Below, piece after piece: positions 22,513 to 35,609 of a stretch of DNA of 64,000 bases (the stretch's first letter is position 1; the number at the start of each line of letters is the position of its first letter). The stretch lies in contig CM043785.1 in the NCBI GenBank assembly GCA_023974075.1, positions 22,323,169 to 22,387,168 of the forward strand. Reading direction: 5' to 3'. A program made the translations under genes and the position numbers. The DNA comes from Chaenocephalus aceratus. Its lineage: Eukaryota; Chordata; Actinopteri; Perciformes; Channichthyidae. A model generated the notes under the pieces. It saw only the letters and a list, made by a program, of their open reading frames with translations, was not told the DNA's origin and did no database searches.

Positions 22513-23052
22513 TTTGCAAAGATAGAAGCAGAAATGTCATTGCTACATTTGCAGGGATATTTAGAATTTAAAATGCTGCTTGATCGTTAATTTTGTTCTA
22601 AAAATATTATTCAGTGTCCATCGACATGAAAATAACAAAAAAGTTCATGCTGGACTCTAACCCGAGTCCCAATAGCAAAAATCCCTCGTGCCATGTGCGT
22701 TATGAGTAAGCCACGGATCAATACGATGAATGTTTTCATCACAGGTTATTTTCTCACATTAACATTGTTAAAAAAGTCAGAGTAATTCAACCCGACTATC
22801 TTTTATAATGTGAGCGAATGTATGTACACTTTAAGCCATATCATATAAATATTATAGTCATTTGCTTTGAAATAGTATACTGTAGTGCCGAGAAATATGG
22901 AGTCAGAGGCGGTGCAAGGATGGTGCAAGAATAGTAATTTATTCACAAGCTGCAAAAGACATGTTGTTGGGTCGCAGCCCGGGTCGACAAGAGAGAGAGC
23001 CAAGAGGGTGCACACTATTTATAGGTAACCCATAACATGTCCGTGTGCGAAC
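22513..23052. other. Spacer between inverted arm and LTR element; possible older LTR scrap
   Basis: No gene. From about 22880 the sequence CTGTAGTGCCGAGAAATATG and a TTTATTCACAAGCTGC-like part resemble LTR or retroelement sequence into which the 565-bp LTR element at 23053 inserted. Identity is uncertain. Confidence 0.35.
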
Positions 23053-23617
23053 TGTAGTGGAAACTTCTGTGTAGCAATGTTTTAGGAGTCACCGACTCAG
23101 GAAGGAGACAAGGTAGAGCAGGAGTTTTGATGTCAGAGCACTGATGATTTATTAGGAGGTACGGCCGGAGCATTCACATCACAAGTCACAACAGTCACGG
23201 TGAGACTGCACGGGTGGGTTGCCACGTCAATTCTGGAGCGCCTCTCTCTTGTCAGCCCATTTAACTGGTTTCAGAGAGAGTCGTCAACATGTTTAGATAA
23301 GATAGCTTTAGATAGTTTGGGCACACTGAGTTACCTGCGTCCGCCACTTATGGCCTCGAATATGTCATACCCTGGAGTCCACAAACAACAAAGAAGGAAG
23401 TGTCCCAGTGCATCCACAACAAAGACCATCTGTGACCTAGTATTGACCAGTCACAGAATGGGAACAATAATATTATTGGCTGAAGCAGCCTGTGTTCTTA
23501 AAGGACAACAATAACATTATTGGCTGAAGCAGCCTGTGTCCTTAAAGAACATAAATAGACGTCAAGGTTGGTCCTGTATGTCACATCTAGGAGTCTGAGA
23601 TAATTATTTCCCTTACA
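23053..23617 (-). repeat. 3' LTR (minus-strand sense) of the 7.07-kb LTR element
   Basis: Identical in length to the copy at 29558-30122; I counted about three differences over the coding-like stretch I compared (near 23339 and 23450-23453). It carries an internal direct repeat of period 44 (23464-23551, each unit with ATTATTGGCTGAAGCAGCCT), which in the sense orientation supplies two CCAAT-type boxes, and a TCTATTTATG TATA-like box near 23553-23565. The 104-codon frame across it is not a gene. Confidence 0.85.
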
Positions 23618-26600
23618 GTTCCTCTCTTTTTATCATTTATGATAACCTAAAACATTAGTCTAATAATAATTTGGTCAATAATTTAACTCAATAGGCGTCT
23701 CCAGATTCGAGTGTGGTCTCACCTTACATTAATTACATCACAAAGTAGAATAAGATTGAAACACTCAATCACAATGATTGATACAGCCAATCATAATAGG
23801 AAAAATCATCTCTCATCAGTGGTTGATCATCTTTTGTCAAAAGCACAATAATGAACACACATAAAACACAGGTGCACAAATAGCAAAAATACTTGTTTTA
23901 AACTAATATATTTTATCATTTACAATTAGTTAATTTCATTTATCAAACTATAAAATCAAAACCAGCTTGCCGCTTTAAAGATTTACTCCAAGGCAATCAC
24001 TAGTCAAAAGCATTTTAAAACTTAGGATCGAAAGAGATCCAGCTAAAAATTCACAGTTAGGGTATAAAATTCACAATGGTGATTTGATCAATCTGTAATC
24101 TGCAAAAGTGCAGTGTCCTCAATTTTAGAATTACTTTTACTTAAATACGCTTTAGTCAAGAGTAAGGCACTTAGTCAAATCAATACATTAATTTCAGTCA
24201 AGTACATTGTTCAAAATCTGAAAAGGAAAAGTTAGGCAAATATTCATCTACTTATGGTACTTGGAAAGGATTCTGTGTTTATCTAATGTTGAATATAGAA
24301 TATCAATTTCTTTAAATTATATTTCTCTAATTTGAGGATCAAATATGCTACATAATTGTTTATATGAAATATTATAAATATTTGTTTTGGGCCAAAACTG
24401 AAATTAATCCAGTACTTGAAACATCATTGTAGGTCTTTCTGTGCATGGATAATACTTTAAAGAGTAGTGTTGTTAAGCCTGATTGCTGGACGATTAAGGA
24501 CATTAACATTATCTGTGATAATAGTATAAATATCTTATTATTCAATCTGAAAATATTAATTAATTAATTTTGTTTAGTGCGAAAGTGTAATCTGATCCGG
24601 CAAAATATATTAATCACCACTATTCAACACATGTCTGGTCATTGGAAATATAAAGACAGTCATTAATTGTACATCTGTAAACATCCAAGATATAAAATCA
24701 ATTCAAAGTTCATCTTTGTACATGTACGGGAGCTGGAAGAACGTGTCCTTCAGTCTTTCTGACTCGTTCTCCTCCTCTCTTTATGACAAAGAGTGTGTGG
24801 TGTGTGTAAAAGCATCCTGATACTGTAGAATAGCACTGAGGTGCTGATTGGCTCAAACTCTTCTTCATCAGAGCGCCATATTTAAACCCCCCAATTGCTC
24901 TGCTTTTTTGTGTGGCTCATTCAGTGAGCACTGTAGTTGATCCCCCCAGTGAAACGGAGGCTCATCTGCCTGCATTCCTTCTGCTATCTGCTAGAGAGCA
25001 GTGCTAGACAAAACTGCGTATTCCAAGTGGCGCATCCAGGTCTCCCCCCGTGATGGGAGAGGTTAGGAAGACATCTTGTATGAAGCCTCTGAAGTCCTCG
25101 CTCGTCCCGCAGGGTTGTCTGCCTGAGCCCACCGAGCAGAATGGTGAAGAAGCATCCCATCTCCTCAGATAGTTGAAGATTAGAATCCTCTCATCTCGAA
25201 CGACCTCGTGCCTCCTTGCCCGTGGTGCCCTCTGCAGCCGGAGAGCATGACCCTCTCTCTCTGACCCTTGGCCTTCAGAGCTGTCCTAGTTATTGGGTTA
25301 ACACTTGATAGGGATGTTTTCCTGAGTGCAGACAACTCAAAGTAATGGATTAGCACATTATCATTTAATTACAAAAATAGGATAGGCCCCTCAGAATTAT
25401 TTGGGAGCCTTCCTGACACATGCACATGCATAAATGTAAGGTTTGTGTTAGTCATTTAACATGCAAGAATCATATACTCATCAGTCCAAAGCAGAGAAAT
25501 GTTATTGTAATTTAAAGGTGAGCTAGTCCCTGTGGATATAACCCTTTATCAATTATTCTAAATGTTATATTAATTCACCATTTGATGAAATATTAGTTTA
25601 TCAGAAATATATATTTTCTCCTCTTCCATAAAACAGGTTTGAGAAATAAATGTTCCATTATAAAATTAATTACTCAATATAATTGACTCTTCCCTCCCTT
25701 TTCTTACATATGTCACATATGAAATAATAACTTAGGAGTCTATTTAAGCATGGTGTAATCTATTACTCGAGAAGACTCAGTATCACCTGTGTGCAGCTTG
25801 CAACAAAAACAATTGTGAGAAACATATATTATGCAGGAAATGCATACCTTTGTTGAAAAACAAAGCATCTGATTTGGGAGGAAAAGCTTCATCCCCCCTA
25901 ACATCTGAGTTATTACTGATGGCATAGCATAGCATGAATGGAATGTGGTGTCTGAGGGTGTCATTACTGAGAAATGTCAAACAAATTCAAAACCTTCGAT
26001 TTGAAAACAGGTTTGCATTCCTCCACTTAAGGTGACGTTATCATTGGAGACAATAAAAGCTAATTGTTTTGATGTAGAATCTGTCAATTGAATCGTTAGA
26101 GCAGAACAGAATGGTCGTATTGTAGCCTGCGTACCGTGCAGCCTTTAGTTTTACCAGGTGCAAACATGGTCATATAATGTGAATACATGTAGAACTAAGA
26201 GGCCCCTGACATTAGGCCTATTTTAAAAATAGTAGGGGCTTTTAACAGCTTGCCAACTTTACAGGCATCCTCTGCATAGCAGTATGAATAGCCTTAAAAC
26301 AACCCACTCTGCGGTAACGAGAGTCATATTTCTGAACCAAATGCCCTAAGTTAAGCCGTTAGTCCCATCTGACTGACCCAAGGGTTTGGTGCTGGTGTGA
26401 CCGGAAGGCTTCCAGGTGTTCAAAGCAGATGTCAAGCTTTCAGTTCATGGCTTGGTGGGGGGAGTGGCCCACGTGAGACAGTATCAGTTTGAGGAGCATT
26501 GTCTCTGGGAGCAGGGAATGGTGTCCATTCTCGGACCAGACCATTAATGTCATTTCATGTAGAGCAGCCATAACATCTCTGTGACTGCACTCAGCCGGGC

Positions 26601-27130
26601 GGTAGCAGGGTAGAACTGGGTGACTCTTGAAGCCGTCCAAGGCCATAGACCAAATAGAACCACGTACCAACAAAGGGACACAAGGTCATCAATGTCTCTC
26701 TTTACCATTGGCCTAATTGCACAATAAATGAGTGGGGGAAAAATGTGGAAGACTAATCCATCATGTGAAATGTTGAAATAATTACTTATGGGTTGAAATC
26801 AAATTAACATTAACATTTAGAACTAAAGTCAGTCCAAATTGGACTTGCACGGATCAGAATTTAAGCAATACACCATTTTCCCAGCTCTGTAATGAAAAGG
26901 ATAACAAGATTAGGTATACAGGAGTGTTCAAAACACCCAAACATGCACACTTATCTTATTCTAGTAGAGATTAGAGGACAAGGTCTAATGTTGTGAACAA
27001 AATGATCAAGTCAAAGTTATTTTATTTATTCTAATGTTATGTACCACATTTAATTTAATAATTAATCTTGAATTACTAATAACTTTAAAGAAGGCAACAA
27101 TTTACAATTTGGATAAAGTGAAAACTCATC

Positions 27131-27297
<167 letters not shown>

Positions 27298-28654
27298 TCT
27301 TCCCAAGGTTTAAAACATTTGGGACAGCACAGCAGTGAGAATGTTATGAGAACCAATATGTTGTTTACACTAAACTCGAAGGAAGCTAGACTGGAACACT
27401 TTAAATAAATCAAAACGCTTGCACATTAATTCAATACATTTAACATTTAGCTCGAGCTGGGTTCAATACTTTTCTTTATGGTATTTAAAATTGGGCTCGA
27501 GTAGAACCCCTGAATTTGGCTTGCAACACAAAGTGATACTGATCTCTGTTGGACTTGGACATGTTATGATTCAAAGCGTGGGCCTGTGAAAGATGCCCTT
27601 GGAAAACAACATCTATTTTTTTAACTGTAATTACTTATTTTAAAGAGATTGCAACATTATACTTTTTAAAGTATTACTCAATTAATTTAACACATTTTAC
27701 TATGCACACAATAAAAAAAAATATATTCGAATATATTGATCCTGGCTTAACCAGCGACCTTCACTCTGTTGTTCATAAGCTCGGTTTCAGAAAACTTGTC
27801 AGTAGTTTAACAACTATTTTAATTTTTAGTAATGTCTATGGAGACCAATTGGTTGATACGAGAAATAATTTGAAGCAGTTTAATAAAGAATGTTAGACTA
27901 TTTTTAAAACTGTAATTGAACTTCAACTTATATTAATTATCTGATTCCAGTGGCCAGTTGGAACAGACAATCAATAAAGTTTCCATTTTGCAGCAACAGC
28001 ACAAAAGGTTTCAACAACAATTAATGAAACAAATAATACAACATTGACCTACAAAAACAGATTTTGCAACCCTGATCTCCTCAGGCAGCTCTCTGAGGGT
28101 CTTGGGGCACAGGACGGGGCATAGGGTTTATGCAAGGTCACAAACATATCTTAACATATCAGCAATACCATTTAAGAATGGATTCTTAAAGCAATATAAT
28201 CTTCTTTTCTTCTTACACCTACAGCGCACACCCTGAACAGTGTGCTTCTTGTTTACATTTTCCTCTGCACACTGAGAGGCAGGACATCTTTTTTCTATTT
28301 ATTTTCATTTTGCAGCACATTTATACGACCAGAGTTTTGCTTTACATCTTTATATTATTTTTTTTCTCAAGTCATTTACTTTTGGTGAGATAACTAAAGT
28401 TTAGTTCATTTTACCCTGGCTGTGGACTGATTATTACCCATTTTGTTTATGGTTAGTTATAAAATCAACACTGCAATTTGGACAAACAAACATGTACTCT
28501 CAACAAATACCAGCGTCCCAGCAAAACTGACTCTGCTCAATTTAGTCCGAATTTAGGGGTTTTCAGAGGGGGCAGAAAATGTATATGGGGCACCTGCGCG
28601 CGCCCCATCCTTGTACAAGTTGCTAAGATCGTATCGTCCAAAAGCAATAGCTCG

Positions 28655-28802
28655 TGTATGCCTCCCGGACCGCCACCGACTTGCTCCAACCAGGTGGGTA
28701 GAGCGCCGTGACGCGTCACAGCACTACACGTACCTCGTGATTGTCCCAATTTTTAGCCAGTAATGTAGGAGGAAATTGTTTACAAATCGCGAGGGCTTTT
28801 AA
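28655..28802. repeat. 148-bp duplicated unit, copy 1
   Basis: The same 148 bp recur at 29029-29176 with only a few changes. Both include TATGCCTCCCGGACCGCCAC, a 12-bp perfect palindrome GTGACGCGTCAC, and AATCGCGAGGGCTTTTAA. The spacing is 374 bp. Since the LTR element is in minus orientation, copy 2 lies about 380 bp inside the 5' LTR, in the leader region. Confidence 0.85.
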
Positions 28803-29028
28803 CCTATCCTCTTGCAACACTACCCATTTCCTGATAGCGCTATTTTCCCCCGACCAAGGGAAACATAGACTTTTCTTCTTTTCTGCCCTTTCTCTCCCAA
28901 GAACAGCAGCTCAACAGTAGTCCTACTCGACCAGCTCTATACACCTGACGCCGTGTTCATCTCAACGATGAAACACAGTGTCGTTCTACACTTCCTATCA
29001 CTGCCCACCTGTAATCAATTAGAATTTG

Positions 29029-29176
29029 GTGTATGCCTCCCGGACCGCCACCGACTTGCTCCAACCAGCTGGGTAGAGCGCCGTGACGCGTCACAGCACT
29101 ACACGCACCTCGCGATTGTCCCAATTTTTAGCCAGTAATGTAGGAGGAAATTGTTTACAAATCGCGAGGGCTTTTA
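29029..29176. repeat. 148-bp duplicated unit, copy 2
   Basis: Partner of 28655-28802 in direct orientation. The unit is GC-rich compared with the AT-rich interior around it. No coding frame is shared. Confidence 0.85.
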
Positions 29177-29557
29177 AACCATCCCGTTTTTTAATGGGAT
29201 GGTGGTGACGTGAGTGAAAGATATAGACAAGACTGTGTTTTTAGGCTGAGGTGTATCTCTAAGCTGCTTATGTTAAACCGACTGTTTTGGACCGCTAAAA
29301 ACCCCAGAATTCGGCGATTTGTTCAATACAAATCTCTACATTGCTGTTATACAGAAATTCCACTTTGCTGAGGTGTGTCTTTAAGGCTATTCTCCAAACA
29401 TGAGTAACCAAAACGAAACACAACTGCTCAGTTTCACAGGTAATTTTAGGACACCGTAAATCACAGATTCTGGCAAGGAAATGTTCAAACGTAGATTTGA
29501 AAATCACTTACCAGCTCTGCCGATTTGTTGGTGTCCTTTTTGTTCGTGACGCCAATT

Positions 29558-30122
29558 TGTAGTGGAAACTTCTGTGTAGCAATGTTTTAGGAGTCACCGA
29601 CTCAGGAAGGAGACAAGGTAGAGCAGGAGTTTTGATGTCAGAGCACTGATGATTTATTAGGAGGTACGGCCGGAGCATTCACATCACAAGTCACAACAGT
29701 CACGGTGAGACTGCACGGGTGGGTTGCCACGTCAATTCTGGAGCGCCTCTCTCTTGTCAGCCCATTTAACTGGTTTCAGAGAGAGTCGTCAACATGTTTA
29801 GATAAGATAGCTTTAGATAGTTTGGGCACACTGAGTTACCTGTGTCCGCCACTTATGGCCTCGAATATGTCATACCCTGGAGTCCACAAACAACAAAGAA
29901 GGAAGTGTCCCAGTGCATCCACAACAAAGACCATCTGTGACCTAGTATTGACTGGTCACAGAATGGGAACAATAATATTATTGGCTGAAGCAGCCTGTGT
30001 TCTTAAAGGACAACAATAACATTATTGGCTGAAGCAGCCTGTGTCCTTAAAGAACATAAATAGACGTCAAGGTTGGTCCTGTATGTCACATCTAGGAGTC
30101 TGAGATAATTATTTCCCTTACA
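29558..30122 (-). repeat. 5' LTR (minus-strand sense) of the 7.07-kb LTR element
   Basis: Direct repeat of 23053-23617, beginning TGTAGTGGAAACTTC and ending ATTTCCCTTACA on the + strand. It abuts the candidate primer-binding site at 29540-29555 on its internal side. Confidence 0.85.
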
Positions 30123-30127
30123 GGAAC

Positions 30128-30596
30128 AATAACCGCAACTGTAGTTCCAAGTTTGAATGATGTCCCAGTGGTTAAATAGGTGGTCACCACAATACTGACT
30201 GAGCATCATTAAGACCCACCGAGATCAGATATCCGAGTTTATCAGCCTGCGAGCCTACATTACGTTGTGATAAGTGGTCATTTTACGCATTATGTATTCT
30301 AATCTAGTGCACACATTAAGTTCACATATGCAAATCAGGCCATGTGTTTCGTTATGTAGTAGCTATAATCATCACCTGTCATGGAAATGCAACAATAACA
30401 AGGAATTCATATTAATATTACCAAGTTATACAGAAATAGATAAAACACATGAGAACAAAGACCACATAAACGTTAAATTAGAAATGAAAACATGTTAACA
30501 ACAGTCTGAAAAAGTATGAATATATGTGTTTCTAGTTCTCAACGTAGCCTATGTGAGTACCCTCGTCATTGGGTGTCGCTGTATCGAAATTTAACC
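30128..30596. other. Spacer between LTR element and inverted arm; no gene
   Basis: AT-rich and non-coding. It continues the sequence interrupted by the LTR element at 23052. No similarity to 22513-22880 was noticed. Confidence 0.4.
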
Positions 30597-31110
30597 GAGT
30601 AAACAGTCACATCTGATCTGGATAAGTGCGGCAAAGTGGAGAATACCGTTTTGATAAGGGATCAATGTGTGTAGTCTTTAATATTAAACATGATCGCTGG
30701 TTGATACCCACAGAAGTCGTATCACATTTTAATCTGAGCGGATCACTGTTTACCACAGCTCTCCACGCTGCGTGTAAACAACTCAGACAGACTGTATGTT
30801 TCACTAACAGACGGTATGAAAGTATAAACGGGTCTCAAATCAACTCGACATCATATTAATAATGATACAAATATAAGACTGACAACAAGAACAAGCCACA
30901 GAAGTCGTATCACAGTTTATCCTGGGCGGGTCACTCACAGCTCCACAGCTGAAGACTTCTCCACGCTGCTTTCAAACTGTGAGTAAACAACGTACGCTTC
31001 ACTTGGAGGCTGTCTGAAGGTGTACACAGGTCTCAGATGGACTTTGTATCACATTAAGCATGATATTCAGTAATATTCATAAGTCTGGCAAAAATAAATG
31101 GTTTAAATGA
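30597..31110 (-). repeat. Right arm of the 540-bp inverted duplication
   Basis: Reverse complement of 21965-22512. The outer edge is cut by the junction with the truncated DIRS copy near 31115 (the TAAATGGTTTAAATGATTTA of the arm is followed directly by DIRS CCGGCGTCGG). Confidence 0.8.
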
Positions 31111-32472
31111 TTTATCGGCCGGCGTCGGAACTGCAATTCGTATCCCCGGGTTAGGATGGAAACTACAAAGGGGTCGGAAGTACAGGCAGCCCAGTAACTG
31201 AGCTGCTGCTGAGAGAAGCAGCCGACGACCGGCCCCGGGGCTTCAGGGCCTCGCCCCCCGGCCTCTGGAGCCCCTTGGGGGGCGCCGGTAATCTCGACTG
31301 GCATGCTACGGAGGACTCTCCTACATGTCTCCGTTAGAGGAGACTGCACCAGCCACACCTGGCGGCGAGTCTGCACCAGAAAGGACATAACTCGCCCCAG
31401 TTCCCTAGTCATTAACGCAAAGGCCTGTAGTGATGCATCACTGAGGCCCAGCAAAGGAGGCTCAGCCGGAGCCTGCTGCAGAGAGGTGGAGACGGCCAGC
31501 ATTAAATGGGAGAGGGAGTTCCCGATACGACCCATGCGTGCCGCTGCGTCGTAGGCCCTACAGAGCAGTTTGTCTGTGACCCTGCACTGAGGCAGAGGGC
31601 ACCTGGCATCAGGCCTTAGGGCCTCATCAGGAGCCAGAATCAGGGAGGCGATGGTGGGCTCAATGGGTGGCATGCGACCCAGCCCCACTCTCGCCGAATC
31701 CTGCATGGCAGCCAAGGTCCGGGCATCAGAGCCGGAGTGTGAGAGGGCCTTAGTGTCCCTCCAGCATGCATGGAGCTCCCTCAGGTACTCCTCTGAAAGA
31801 GGAACAGTGAGGGGGACAGTGGCAGGGCTACGCCTGAAACAGGCGCTAGCCTGAGCCGGATCGGCCTGCGGAACCGGAAGCTGTAAGCGTGTCAGGGCCG
31901 CACGAATAATGGCCGCCATAGAGGCGTCCTCCTCCTGCAGAGAACCCTGAGCAGAGGAGTGGGAAGCCTCCTCGGGAGTGAGCAGGGCCTCGTCCTCCAC
32001 CTCTTCGTTGAAGAGGTTAGCCGAAGCCGCTAGAGACATGACGTCGTCATGTGAAGGTGTGACAACCGAAGGAGGGCCGGGCGGCTGGCGAGCAGCCCCT
32101 ATACCGGCCCCTGGCTGAAGGGCCAAGAGGAGCGTCTTCATCGTACCAATGTCGGCAGCTAATTGATCCACTTTAGCGGACAGCCTATTTCTAGACCTCC
32201 TATTGGGGGGTGACCCCATAGCCGCCGTTCCCCCGCGTCGCCGGGAAAGGCTAAACTGCTCTGGGGGAAAATGTGACGAGGAGAGGTGTTCGTTGACTGC
32301 CGCCAAATGCTCCACCTCTGCAACTCTAGCTACTCTGAGCGCCCGAGGCATACAGCTACAGTTCATGCAAGCGTTCTGCGTGAGACCCTCCCTCAAATGC
32401 TCGAGACCAAGGCAAGAGGGGCAGCGGTCATGGCCGTCCTCGGGCTCAAGAGGAGCTATACAGGCACTACAT
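31077..32472 (-). pseudogene. DIRS Gag-like frame without internal stops, interrupted near its start by a hAT
   Basis: Open from the hAT edge (32472) to a stop at 31077, over 460 codons. It has the second zinc-like pair (GHDRCPSCLGLEHL), CMNCSCMPRALRVAR, the SEEYLRELHACWRDTK region, and a C-terminus FSQQQLSYWAACTSD matching copy 1. About 230 bp present in copy 1 between RSVPVE and TGAPQGAP are deleted here in frame. The last 10-15 residues come from non-DIRS flanking sequence. The natural start ATG lies at about 33430, across the hAT insertion. Confidence 0.75.
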
Positions 32473-34505
32473 CAGGGGTGGGGAACCTCCGGCCTCCGGG
32501 CCGTATACGGCCCGCGAGACTATTTGGTACGGCCCTCGATGTCATTTATAAACACACGCAAAAAATAAAAAAATGAAAGAAATCTAGACCGCAAACAAAT
32601 TAAACAAGCGAGTGCCTGTTTTTCCTGGCCAAGGTCAGGGTCCTTGAACACAACACGAGCCTAACGTGTCATCACGTGGTATATGTCTCGACTGACAGGG
32701 GTGCAGTTCTGACGGAGAGCACCAGAACGGCACTCCAGCACTTCAGAAATTGCAGTACCGATAAGTCCATACACATGCCGCAGTTTCTGCGTGTCTGTGT
32801 CTTTAGTTGAAAGCCCAGTGGCGATCTGCTCATCTGTCATACTGATCAGACAGTCAATAACTGTGTTGTTATCATTAGCATCTGGTTAGCTAGCTATGCT
32901 AACGAATATAAGAAGCTTTTTCTACAACCAGTGAGGTAAAGGCACATCTTTATATGATCATTATAGTTATAAAAAAAATAAGAGAATAAAGTAAACAGGT
33001 ATAAAATACTATATGACAGTTATTAATAAAGAAGAATACAGTTTGAAAGGAGAGTGATTTGTCAAATATCCATAAATTAAAAGAAAATCTGCTTACAGTT
33101 GTGTTTGGGTGTTGAGAGATGTGTCCATAGATCTCCTAATGTTGCTCTCAAAGTGCACCAGATTGATGCTTTTAACTTCAACATTTAAAAAAAATCTTCC
33201 CAGGGGAGCACGCCACACCCTGCACGTGCATGCATACGCGAGTCATGGTGAGATATCTGGATTAAGAGGTTGCTTTTTCTTTGCACAGAATGAAATGAAT
33301 GGGCTGTGATTTTAGTTTTTTTAAGCAGAGGTCAATAACTTGTACGTCCCTCTGAGGATATTGTAAAAATTGAAATGGCCCTTGAGAGGAAAAAGGTTCC
33401 CCACCCCTGCACTACATGAATGAGCCATTATGTAGTTGGCCAGATGCAAGGTAACCGGTAGCGGGTGTGAGGACACAGCCTTCACCAGCTACCTGCTGAA
33501 CGGGAGAGTAGAGCAATGCTCCTACTCGCCGAACACGACAAGGGATGTAACTTTCCTACACCCAAGTCACCAGCAAAGGGAGCGGGAGTGGGAGCGAGAG
33601 CACTGCCTTCACCTAGCTGAATAATACAAAACAGAAGCTCAACAGGCCGGCTTAGCAAGCGGTTGCTGCTGGCCCCGCTACTGCTCACTAGCTAACCGAG
33701 GAAACAGAGCTAAACTGTTAACTCAAATATGCCAATAATAGCTCGGCAGTACAAAATAGCACAACAAGTGCAACTCCTGGGAGAGGGAGCGGAACCGCTG
33801 CCGTCACCAAGAAAAAAAGTTAAGCAAAATAGTAAACAAGATAGCACGGGTAATCCCGGCGTCAGCCAACGCTGCGCGCCAGGACACAGTTAGACTGAGC
33901 GATGCTACTGCTAACTAATTAACAAAGAAACACAGCTAAAGCTGGAAACTCAAATGCTAATAATAGCTTGGTACAATGCCGAGAATCAGCAGAGATACAA
34001 AATAGGACAGCAAGGCAACTCCTGGGAGAGGGAGCGGAAAAGCTGCCGTCACCGAAAAAGTTAAAGCCAAGTAGTAAGCAAGACAGAAATCAGGACAGCT
34101 TGGCTGGGAGAGGGAGCGGAAACACTGCCATCACCGACCAAGCCGACACCAACCTGTCCGTCGAAGTTTTCCGCGTAGCCGGCCACAGCTCCTGGGGGAC
34201 GGGTAGCCCGTAGCCCCGGCTGGAATAGTCGCGAAACTGCACTCAGCCGGCTGTAAGCGGGGAAATCCTTAGATCCAACGTTCCAACGAATGTTTGTAGG
34301 TTACAAAAATGCAACCACGGTACTCTCGCGAAGCGAGAAGATGAAAAGGAACCGATCCACTAATGACGCCGGCCTATGTAGCCGTAGTCACGTGGGTCAC
34401 AGGTGACTTTGTTGTTATTTGGTACTCGAACTGCGCATGCGTGCGATGGACATATCCAGTGCTAAAAGCACCGCCTCTGGTGGTCATTAGGGACGAAATA
34501 GAACT
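31115..34505 (-). mobile_element. Truncated DIRS copy: 5' terminus, leader and Gag only
   Basis: Read on the minus strand, it starts with the DIRS terminus at 34505 (GGCGGTGCTTTTAGCACTGG, GCGCATGC), has the leader with GGTGAAGGC motifs (34140-33480) and the Gag-like frame (33430-31077), and stops within the sequence that precedes the reverse transcriptase. Compared with 3643-9583, all of RT, RNase H, recombinase and the right terminus are missing. A hAT interrupts it at 32473-33409. Confidence 0.85.
32473..33409. mobile_element. hAT MITE (TSD CACTACAT) inside the DIRS Gag gene
   Basis: 937 bp with ends CAGGGGTGGGGAACC and, in reverse complement, CAGGGGTGGGGAACC, flanked by the perfect 8-bp duplication CACTACAT (32465-32472 and 33410-33417). 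The DIRS copy at 3643-9583 provides the empty site: one copy of the related GCTACAT sequence at the same point in the Gag start. No transposase is left inside. Confidence 0.93.
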
Positions 34506-34744
34506 GTAGTTTCCATAGTTTCCCCACAGCAGCAGATGCACATTTATGACGTCCACTGGCGCATCATAAACACGTCGGATAGTGAAAGTGAAGTCGGATT
34601 TTCTAAAGTACCGCAGTCTCTTCTCCTAAATCCTTTTGAATTCTCCTATCCACTATCCCTTAACCCCGTGACGTTTCACTCAGAGGTCAAGGAATAGGGT
34701 AGACGTTAGGAGCTGATTTTTGGATTATCCGACCGCAACCCCCG

Positions 34745-35609
34745 TTTGTATTGGCCTTTCCCCGGTTGAAACTGTCCCCGGAAATGTCCCCGTTTTTTAA
34801 TATACGTTCACATAGCAAGGTGAAATAAAACGTTTCATGTCAGGAAACACTGGGTAAACACAGACTGTGGTCAAGCCAGCCCCCACTTCGGAAAACACAG
34901 TCAAGCCAGCCCGCACGTTGTATTGCGGTGCGCGAATATCCTATGCATTACGGTCGAGGCCTGTAAAAACTGCCTTCAAAATAAAAGCGTTTACTCAGTC
35001 AATAACAAATATACCTAAAAAACACACCAAACATATTCATATATACTGGAGCTTAAATTAAGAAATATGTACTATATAATGTGATCTATAATAATTTAAA
35101 ACAAACTACGTATAACTACCACATTATAACTGAGTGAATGTAAAATGTAAGTAGACATATCTGACATTTCCACTGGGTGACTAATTTCAATTGATATTGA
35201 CACCATCTCACAACACAATTTAAAATGTATGCTGTTTAAAATCTCAAATTAAATCTATTGTCCATCTATATTTTGATTATAATTTATTGGAAACTGTCCA
35301 TAAACAAAGAGTCATTCGAAGTCAATTAAATACTTATTTCACTTCAGGGTGATAGCAGGACACCCCATCTAGTCAATCAGAGAAAATCAGGACATTCTGA
35401 TGTAGAGTTTCAAAATAAAATACTTATGAAATCTCATATATTGGCTATCGTCCTTGTTTGTATCCAACAGTTAAAATGTTCAAATTACATTGAGCCAGAA
35501 TTGTCCCCGTTTTTTCTTTAACAGTGAAGAAAATTGGATATGTTAATGATATATTGACCGCAAAACTCAAAATGTCCCCAGTTTTAATATTGAAAATCTG
35601 GTCACCTTA
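34745..35609. other. Right arm of the 14-kb hAT composite; no gene
   Basis: AT-rich and non-coding, with TCCCCGGAAATGTCCCCGTT near 34770 and TTGTCCCCGTTTTTTC near 35505 mirroring the left hAT terminus. Ends at the inverted terminus ATCTGGTCACCTTA. Confidence 0.55.

Noticed and set aside
22640..22725. Degenerate tRNA-like sequence (antisense)
   Set aside because: A CCCGAGTCC-like string is present but no cloverleaf with paired arms could be drawn.
23200..23514. 104-codon frame conserved at 29705-30019
   Set aside because: Conservation is explained by the two LTRs of one element; no start context or known domain.
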